Part shown: in pieces, positions 42,181 to 46,641 of the stretch
How the letters are laid out: every line of letters begins with the position of its first letter
How positions within the stretch are numbered: the first letter of the stretch is position 1
DNA from: Streptomyces sp. ISL-11
Lineage (GTDB): Bacteria; Actinomycetota; Actinomycetes; Streptomycetales; Streptomycetaceae
DNA: 46,641 bases
Assembly (NCBI RefSeq): GCF_018614525.1
Contig: NZ_JAGGOL010000050.1
Span: 1 to 46,641 of the forward strand
Direction: 5' to 3'
The notes under the pieces: model-generated
The model's input: the letters and a program-made list of their open reading frames with translations, nothing else
Databases searched by the model: none
What the model was told of the DNA's origin: nothing
Position numbers and translations under genes: made by a program

Positions 42181-42318
42181 TCAGCGCTTCTCGGCGTGCG
42201 CCGCGCGGCTCGCGCGGTCCTCGGCGCGACGCTCGGCGGTGGGCCGGTGGGCACGCGAGCGGTTGGCCAGGTCCTGCAGCTCGCGCATACGGGCGTAGGC
42301 CATCTCGATCGTGTACAC
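42181..42318 (-). CDS. Small basic 45-aa protein
   Basis: GTG at 42316-42318, with AGGAG 10 nt upstream, opens a 45-codon frame: MYTIEMAYARMRELQDLANR followed by an Arg/Ala/Glu-rich helix ending HAEKR. It is predicted to be one long charged helix without signal or membrane segment. Codon use is normal for the neighbourhood (third positions mostly G/C). It converges on mqnM (stops 4 nt apart) and diverges from the Lrp gene. No family function is known to me. Confidence 0.62.
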   Translation of the reverse strand: MYTIEMAYARMRELQDLANRSRAHRPTAERRAEDRASRAAHAEKR

Positions 42319-42413
42319 GGGAAGATCACTCCTGAAGGATCGTCGTTGATCTAGGGATCTGTCGAGAGATTCACAGGTCGTGAACCCCTGTATGCCTTAG
42401 ATTCTACATGCAA

Positions 42414-42428
42414 AGCGACGAGTTCGCT
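42414..42428. promoter_or_regulatory. Candidate Lrp/AsnC-type operator
   Basis: AGCGA-CGAGT-TCGCT is a 15-bp inverted repeat inside an AT-rich stretch, 22 bp before the Lrp start. Its size and place fit autoregulation by an AsnC/Lrp protein; inference only. Confidence 0.4.
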
Positions 42429-42450
42429 GATTATTGAAAGGTGCCAGGTT

Positions 42451-42909
42451 ATGGACGCGGTGGACAGGCAGCTCATCCAGGCCCTCCGGGAGAACGGCCG
42501 GGCCTCGTACGCGGAACTGGGCCGGCTCGTGGGCCTCTCGGGACCCAGCGTCACGGACCGGATCAACCGGCTGGAGGCGGCCGGTGTCATCACCGGCTAC
42601 CGCGCGACCGTCGACGCCGCCTCGCTCGGCCTCGGCGTCACGGCGCTGATCGGCATCCAGCTCTCGGACGCCGCCGACCACGAGGACGTGGCGCGGCGGC
42701 TGCGGGACCTGGAGGAGATCGAGGACTGCTGGTTCATCGCGGGCGACGACTCGTACATGCTCAAGGTGCGCGTCGGCGACGTGGACGGCCTGGAGCGGAC
42801 GATCCGCCGGCTGTCGGGGACCAAGGGCGTCAGCCGTACGCGGACGACGATCGTGCTGTCGACGAAGTGGGAGAACCGGGTCGGGGAGCTGCCGGAAGAG
42901 GCACAGTGA
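42451..42909 (+). CDS. Lrp/AsnC family transcriptional regulator
   Basis: A 152-aa regulator. Residues 1-60 are the N-terminal HTH (DAVDRQLIQALRENGRASYA, ELGRLVGLSGPSVTDRINRL, EAAGVITGYRATVD). The C-terminal RAM domain (IQLSDAADHEDVARRLRDLE, CWFIAGDDSYMLKVRVGDVD, LERTIRRLSGTKGV) binds an effector, often an amino acid, and drives oligomerisation. It stands between mqnM and mqnE, as in S. coelicolor (recalled), so it may regulate menaquinone genes; no target is proven. Confidence 0.92.
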   Translation: MDAVDRQLIQALRENGRASYAELGRLVGLSGPSVTDRINRLEAAGVITGYRATVDAASLGLGVTALIGIQLSDAADHEDVARRLRDLEEIEDCWFIAGDDSYMLKVRVGDVDGLERTIRRLSGTKGVSRTRTTIVLSTKWENRVGELPEEAQ

Positions 42910-43018
42910 CGGCGGCGTCCGCCGGCGGGCCGTTGCGCATGGGGGCCGCTCCCGCGCGAAATGCGGGGGAGTAGGCTCGACAAGTCGCAGAAGCGGATGT
43001 ATGGGAGAGGCGGACGCC

Positions 43019-44182
43019 ATGGACGCTGGGCTCAAGCGTGAGCTGGAGGAGAAGGTCCACGCCGGGGAGCGGCTGACCCGTGAGGACGGCATCGCCCTCT
43101 ACGAGTCCGACGACCTGGCCTGGCTGGGCGGGCTCGCGCACCACGTCCGTACGCGGAAGAACGGCGACGTCGTCCACTTCAACGTCAACCGTCACCTCAA
43201 CATGACGAACGTGTGCACGGCGTCGTGCGCGTACTGCTCGTTCCAGCGCAAGCCGGGCGAGAAGGACGCGTACACGATGCGCATCGAGGAGGCCGTCCGC
43301 CTCGCCAAGGCGATGGAGAACGAGAACCTCACCGAGCTGCACATCGTCAACGGCCTCCACCCGACCCTTCCGTGGCGCTACTACCCGCGCTCGCTGAAGG
43401 CGCTCAAGGAGGCCCTGCCGAACGTCTCCCTGAAGGCGTTCACCGCCACCGAGATCCAGCACTTCGAGAAGATCTCGGGCATGCCCGCCTCCGAGATCCT
43501 CGACGAGCTGATCGACGCCGGTCTGGAGTCCCTGACCGGCGGCGGCGCGGAGATCTTCGACTGGGAGGTCCGGCAGCACATCGTCGACCACGACACCCAC
43601 TGGGAGGACTGGTCGCGCATCCACCGCCTCGCGCACTCCAAGGGCCTCAAGGGCCCCGCGACGATGCTCTACGGGCACATCGAGGAGCCGCGTCACCGCG
43701 TGGACCACGTGCTGCGGCTGCGTGAGCTCCAGGACGAGACCGGCGGCTTCCACGTCTTCATCCCGCTGCGCTACCAGCACGACTTCGTGGACATGAAGGA
43801 CGGCAAGATCCGCAACCGCCTCCAGGCGCGGACCTCCATGGCGACGGGCGCCGAGGCACTGAAGACCTTCGCGGTCTCGCGCCTGCTCTTCGACAACGTC
43901 CAGCACGTCAAGGTCTTCTGGGTGATGCACGGCGTCCAGACCGCGCAGCTCGCCCTCCAGCACGGCGCGGACGACATGGACGGCTCGGTGGTCGAGTACA
44001 AGATCACCCATGACGCGGACAACTACGGCACGCCGAACAAGCTCGGCCGCGACGACCTGCTCGACCTCATCCGCGAGGCGGGCTTCCGCCCGGTGGAGCG
44101 CAACACGCGCTACGAGGTCATCCGCGAGTACCCCGGCCCGGACGCCTCGCTGCGCGAGTCGCCGCAGCCGATGCGGGTATGA
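43019..44182 (+). CDS. mqnE: Aminofutalosine synthase, radical SAM
   Basis: A 387-aa radical SAM enzyme that couples the carboxyvinyl-hydroxybenzoate from chorismate (MqnA product) to a deoxyadenosyl radical, giving aminofutalosine. The [4Fe-4S] ligands are Cys66, Cys70 and Cys73 in NVCTASCAYCSFQRKPGEKD. ELHIVNGLHPTLPWRYY and SLTGGGAEIFDWEVRQHI are further MqnE signatures. ATG 43019 is preceded by GGGAGAGG; ATG 43001 would place that site inside the gene. Other futalosine genes (mqnA, B, C, D) are not in the window. Confidence 0.95.
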   Translation: MDAGLKRELEEKVHAGERLTREDGIALYESDDLAWLGGLAHHVRTRKNGDVVHFNVNRHLNMTNVCTASCAYCSFQRKPGEKDAYTMRIEEAVRLAKAMENENLTELHIVNGLHPTLPWRYYPRSLKALKEALPNVSLKAFTATEIQHFEKISGMPASEILDELIDAGLESLTGGGAEIFDWEVRQHIVDHDTHWEDWSRIHRLAHSKGLKGPATMLYGHIEEPRHRVDHVLRLRELQDETGGFHVFIPLRYQHDFVDMKDGKIRNRLQARTSMATGAEALKTFAVSRLLFDNVQHVKVFWVMHGVQTAQLALQHGADDMDGSVVEYKITHDADNYGTPNKLGRDDLLDLIREAGFRPVERNTRYEVIREYPGPDASLRESPQPMRV

Positions 44183-44262
44183 CCCCTTGCGGAGATCCGC
44201 TTCCGGGTCGTGCTTGACTGGAAGCGACCCTTTCGGTTGCCGTTGAGAAGAAGGTCCTGTCC

Positions 44263-44550
44263 GTGAGTAGCCAGAAGTTCGCCTCGCTCCGCTACACCGC
44301 TCTGCGCGTCGGCCTGCTCATCGCCTGCTTCGCCGTCGTCTGGGGGCTCTGCTCCGCGCACGTCATCCCGCTGGGCGTGGGCAGTTCGAACCTGGTGTGG
44401 ATGGTGCTGCTCGCGCTCGTCCTCTCCGCGCCGCTCAGCTGGGTGCTGCTGCGCAAGCAGCGCGACGCGATGTCCGAGCAGATCGTGGCGCGCGTCGACC
44501 GCGCCAAGGAGCGGATGGCGGCGAACGCCGGCCAGGAGGACGGGGTGTAA
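44263..44550 (+). CDS. DUF4229 small membrane protein
   Basis: A 95-aa protein with two membrane helices (LRVGLLIACFAVVWGLCSA and LVWMVLLALVLSAPLSWVLL) and a charged cytosolic tail (RKQRDAMSEQIVARVDRAKE), matching DUF4229. GTG 44263 follows AGAAGAAGG. It is 80 nt downstream of mqnE without a terminator between, so it is probably in the same transcript. Function unknown. Confidence 0.87.
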   Translation: MSSQKFASLRYTALRVGLLIACFAVVWGLCSAHVIPLGVGSSNLVWMVLLALVLSAPLSWVLLRKQRDAMSEQIVARVDRAKERMAANAGQEDGV

Positions 44551-44568
44551 CCCTCGTCACAGTCTTTC

Positions 44569-44623
44569 GCAATGCCCCACCCTCGGAGCGGTCGCTCCGA
44601 GGGTGGGGCATTGCGCATTTTTC
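44569..44623 (+). terminator. Strong intrinsic terminator after DUF4229 gene
   Basis: A perfect 22-bp inverted repeat (44569-44590 with 44593-44614; the innermost pairs open as the loop) is followed by GCATTTTTC. It closes the mqnE transcript. Confidence 0.95.
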
Positions 44624-44677
44624 GGGCTTCGCGCCCCACTTCGGCGTGGCTTCGGCGCGGCTTCGACATGACAAGGA

Positions 44678-44706
44678 CTCAAAGAAGGGCTTTGAGAGGC
44701 TCAAAG
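44678..44706. promoter_or_regulatory. Tripartite CTCAAAG operator
   Basis: CTCAAAG (44678-44684), its inverse CTTTGAG (44690-44696) and CTCAAAG again (44700-44706) are exact copies, spaced 5 and 3 bp. The middle copy overlaps a TTGAGA -35 element. The set lies 23 bp before the leader-peptide ATG. Confidence 0.6.
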
Positions 44707-44721
44707 TTCGAGTGTTAACGT
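44692..44721 (+). promoter_or_regulatory. Promoter of the leader-peptide/symporter unit
   Basis: TTGAGA (44692-44697) is followed after 17-18 bp by TTAACG/TAACGT (44715-44721). The leader ATG at 44729 lies 7 nt beyond the -10, so the leader ORF may be read from a leaderless mRNA. Confidence 0.55.
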
Positions 44722-44728
44722 ATTGGAC

Positions 44729-44833
44729 ATGAAGACAGCAGCAGCGCAGCGATCCCCCAGGAGCCGTGTGCTCGTGGCGCGCCTGCACGTCGATCTTTGC
44801 CGCTGTGTCTCCGCGGCTTGTTGCCGCCGCTGA
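44729..44833 (+). CDS. Cysteine-rich leader peptide upstream of a DAACS symporter
   Basis: A 34-codon frame whose C-terminal half reads VARLHVDLCRCVSAACCRR, with Cys at 24, 26, 31 and 32. The LHVDLCR core matches the short putative leader peptides found before sulfur and transport genes in Streptomyces. The start may be the leaderless ATG 44729, or GTG 44768/44774 just after AGGAG (44759-44763). Within and after it, GCGGC (44813-44817) can pair with GCCGC (44823-44827), or CCGCGGC (44811-44817) with GCCGCGG (44842-44848): mutually exclusive hairpins, as expected for attenuation. Control by cysteine supply is inference. Confidence 0.68.
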   Translation: MKTAAAQRSPRSRVLVARLHVDLCRCVSAACCRR

Positions 44834-44922
44834 CCGATGTCGCCGCGGCCGGAGATCCTGTGCATACGGACCTCCACGGCGCCTGTACGCCCGTTATCTG
44901 ACTTCTGTCCCCGGAGTTTCCG

Positions 44923-46239
44923 TTGTCATCGACACCCACGCCCTCCCGTGCGTCCCTGTTCGGGCGCATACCCAAGGTCCCGTTCTGGGCCCAGATCCTG
45001 CTCGGCCTCGTGCTCGGCGCGCTGCTCGGCTGGGCCGCCAAGAGCGGTGACATCCACTGGCTGGAGGTCACCCTCGGCAAGATCGGCGACATCTTCGTCC
45101 AGCTGCTGATGGTGGTGATCGCCCCGCTGGTGTTCTTCGCCATCCTGGTGTCGATCACCAATCTGCGGAACGTCTCCAACGCCGCCCGGCTGGCGTCCCG
45201 CACCCTGATGTGGTTCATGATCACGTCTCTGATCGCGGTCGTCATCGGCCTCGCGATCGGCCTGCTCACCGACCCCGGTGCCGGTACGGGCCTGACCCCC
45301 GCCGACGGCGCCGAGCCCAAGAAGCACGGCTCGTGGCTCGACTTCCTGACCGGGATCATCCCGAAGGACGTCATCACGCCGTTCACCGAGTTGAACGTCC
45401 TGCAGATCGTCTTCATGGCCGCCGCCGCGGGCATCGCCATCCTCCAGCTCGGCCCGAAGGCCAAGCCGGTCCTCGACCTCAGCCAGTCCGCGCTGGAACT
45501 GCTGCAGAAGGTCCTGTGGTGGGTCATCCGGCTCGCCCCGCTGGGCAGTCTGGGCCTGGTCGGCACGGCCATCGCCACATATGGCTGGAACCTGATCGGC
45601 AAGTACGCGACGTTCACCGCCGACATCTACGTCGGCTGCGCGATCATCCTCTTCGGCGTCTACCCGCTGCTGCTGGCGACCGTCGCCAAGGTGAACCCGC
45701 TCCAGTTCTTCAAGGGCGCCTGGCCCGCCATTCAGCTGGCCTTCGTCTCCCGCTCCTCCGTCGGCACGATGCCGCTGACGCAGAAGGTCACCGAGCGCCT
45801 GGGCGTGCCCAAGGAGTACGCGTCCTTCGCGGTGCCGTTCGGCTCGACGACCAAGATGGACGGCTGCGCCTCGATCTACCCGGCGATCGCCGCGATCTTC
45901 GTCGCGCAGGTCTTCGACGTGCAGCTGGAGATCCGCGACTACGTCCTGATCGCCTTCGTCTCGGTCATCGGCTCCGCCGCCACCGCCGGCCTGACCGGCG
46001 CCACGGTGATGCTGACCCTGACGCTCTCGACGCTGGGCCTGCCGATGGCGGGCGTGGGCCTGCTGCTGGCCATCGACCCGATCGTGGACATGATGAGAAC
46101 CGCCACCAACGTGGCCGGACAGTCGGTCGTCCCGATCCTGGTCTCCGCCCGGGAGAGGATCCTGGACCGCGAGGCGTACGACACGGCCGACGGCTCGAAG
46201 CTCGACGCCGAGCCGCAGGTAGTGGCTGTTGCTGCCTAG
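44923..46239 (+). CDS. DAACS-family dicarboxylate/amino acid:cation symporter
   Basis: A 438-aa polytopic transporter of the glutamate/dicarboxylate:Na+/H+ symporter family. Markers are IFVQLLMVVIAPLVFFAILV, the serine-rich reentrant loop FVSRSSVGTMPLT, PFGSTTKMDGCASIYP (normally ATINMDGTA) and LLLAIDPIVDMMRTATNV (normally DRxxDMxRTxxNVxGD). The family includes DctA, GltP and the cystine importer TcyP. The Cys-rich leader upstream makes cystine or another sulfur compound an attractive substrate, but this is inference. TTG 44923 is the start, with GGAG 6 nt upstream. A loop of charged and Gly/Pro residues follows helix 3. Confidence 0.9.
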   Translation: MSSTPTPSRASLFGRIPKVPFWAQILLGLVLGALLGWAAKSGDIHWLEVTLGKIGDIFVQLLMVVIAPLVFFAILVSITNLRNVSNAARLASRTLMWFMITSLIAVVIGLAIGLLTDPGAGTGLTPADGAEPKKHGSWLDFLTGIIPKDVITPFTELNVLQIVFMAAAAGIAILQLGPKAKPVLDLSQSALELLQKVLWWVIRLAPLGSLGLVGTAIATYGWNLIGKYATFTADIYVGCAIILFGVYPLLLATVAKVNPLQFFKGAWPAIQLAFVSRSSVGTMPLTQKVTERLGVPKEYASFAVPFGSTTKMDGCASIYPAIAAIFVAQVFDVQLEIRDYVLIAFVSVIGSAATAGLTGATVMLTLTLSTLGLPMAGVGLLLAIDPIVDMMRTATNVAGQSVVPILVSARERILDREAYDTADGSKLDAEPQVVAVAA

Positions 46240-46246
46240 GTAAGGC

Positions 46247-46295
46247 ATACGGATGCGCCCCCGGTCTCGTTGGAGATCCGGGGGCGCACCCGTAT
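46247..46295. terminator. Bidirectional terminator after the symporter gene
   Basis: An 18-bp stem with one A-C mismatch (46247-46264 with 46278-46295) and a 13-nt loop lies between convergent genes; its end touches the Nudix stop codon. Confidence 0.85.
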
Positions 46296-46641
46296 CAGGT
46301 TGCCGGAGCGCCGATCGGCATCGGCGCGCCGTGCTCCAAGTACTGCGGGTGTGCCTGTTCCCGCGCTGTGATCGCCTGTTTCACGCGGCGGGCCAATCTC
46401 GGAATCAACAGTTCGTCGAGGGCTTCCGGCGGTTGGAACTTGGCTGTCAGCAGTTCGTCCGAGGCGATCTCGATCGCGTGCCAGTCGCCTTGCTGGAGCA
46501 GGCCGCCGTCGAAGACATAGAGCACTTTGTCGCCCTCCTGGGCGTTCGGTGCCCAGTCCACGACCAGGAGGGCGCCGATCACGGGAGAGATGCCCAGCTC
46601 CTCCAGGACTTCCCGCCGGCAGGCGGCATACGGCGACTCGT
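46295..46641 (-). CDS. Nudix hydrolase, N-terminus beyond the window
   Basis: A partial gene: the frame runs to the right edge, so the N-terminal part is missing. The visible part begins ESPYAACRREVLEELGI, the second half of the Nudix box (REVxEExGI, metal-binding Glu residues), followed by GALLVVDWAP and KVLYVFDGG, then a C-terminal helix and tail. The GTG at 46580-46582 is internal and not the start. Substrate unknown. It converges on the symporter gene. Confidence 0.88.
   Translation of the reverse strand, partial: ESPYAACRREVLEELGISPVIGALLVVDWAPNAQEGDKVLYVFDGGLLQQGDWHAIEIASDELLTAKFQPPEALDELLIPRLARRVKQAITAREQAHPQYLEHGAPMPIGAPAT

Overview
The window is high-GC actinobacterial chromosome and reads as Streptomyces. 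It carries the developmental sigma factor gene bldN with its anti-sigma gene rsbN, a Rex-controlled heme operon, futalosine-pathway menaquinone genes, a class I lysyl-tRNA synthetase, DUF3558 lipoproteins, many GTG and TTG starts, and only two TTA (bldA-type) codons in any gene I accept. I see no rRNA, tRNA, CRISPR array, insertion sequence or prophage. This is mostly core chromosome with small local oddities, not an island.

Left part (1-9.4 kb): a HAD phosphatase, an MFS exporter overlapping an AcuC-type deacylase, a TTA-containing phosphatase-like gene, then a conserved actinobacterial run: excisionase-type DNA-binding protein (bdtA), the 32-aa ribosomal protein bS22, a degenerate extended SDR and a PlsC-type acyltransferase. 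These converge on rsbN and bldN (minus strand). A sigma-BldN-type promoter lies in front of rsbN.

9.8-17.3 kb: a SerB1-like HAD-IB phosphatase and a glutaredoxin-like protein (minus) diverge from rex-hemA-hemC-hemD-hemB. A consensus Rex operator precedes rex, and all four junctions in the operon are 4-nt stop/start overlaps, so NADH/NAD+ sensing is tied directly to tetrapyrrole synthesis. 17.4-21.5 kb: an RsbW-like ATPase, argS, and class I lysS.

21.6-27.1 kb: two DUF3558 lipoproteins, rtcB, and a minus-strand set (unknown protein, YnfA, SDR, VOC protein). 27.1-35 kb: hemL, a histidine phosphatase, a Tat lipoprotein deacetylase, and the system II cytochrome c maturation genes resA-ccdA-resB-ccsB. 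Heme made by the hem genes is the substrate of this machinery.

35-44.5 kb: an SRPBCC protein, a Tat-exported phospholipase C, a PLDc_N membrane protein, then menaquinone genes (UbiD-type mqnL, prenyltransferase mqnP, UbiX-type mqnM, an Lrp regulator, radical-SAM mqnE) interleaved with a lipoprotein gene and a 45-aa gene. 44.5-46.6 kb: a strong terminator, a promoter region with a three-copy CTCAAAG element, a cysteine-rich leader peptide, a DAACS symporter, and the C-terminal part of a Nudix hydrolase cut by the window edge.

The items most worth a second look are: a lipoprotein gene whose only sensible start codon is ATC; the Cys-leader plus symporter unit with its tripartite operator; a 15-codon mimic of the hemL N-terminus just upstream of hemL; a duplicated stop/start junction between mqnL and mqnP that creates an 18-aa coupled ORF; and a large nested inverted repeat that includes the last six codons of the acyltransferase gene.
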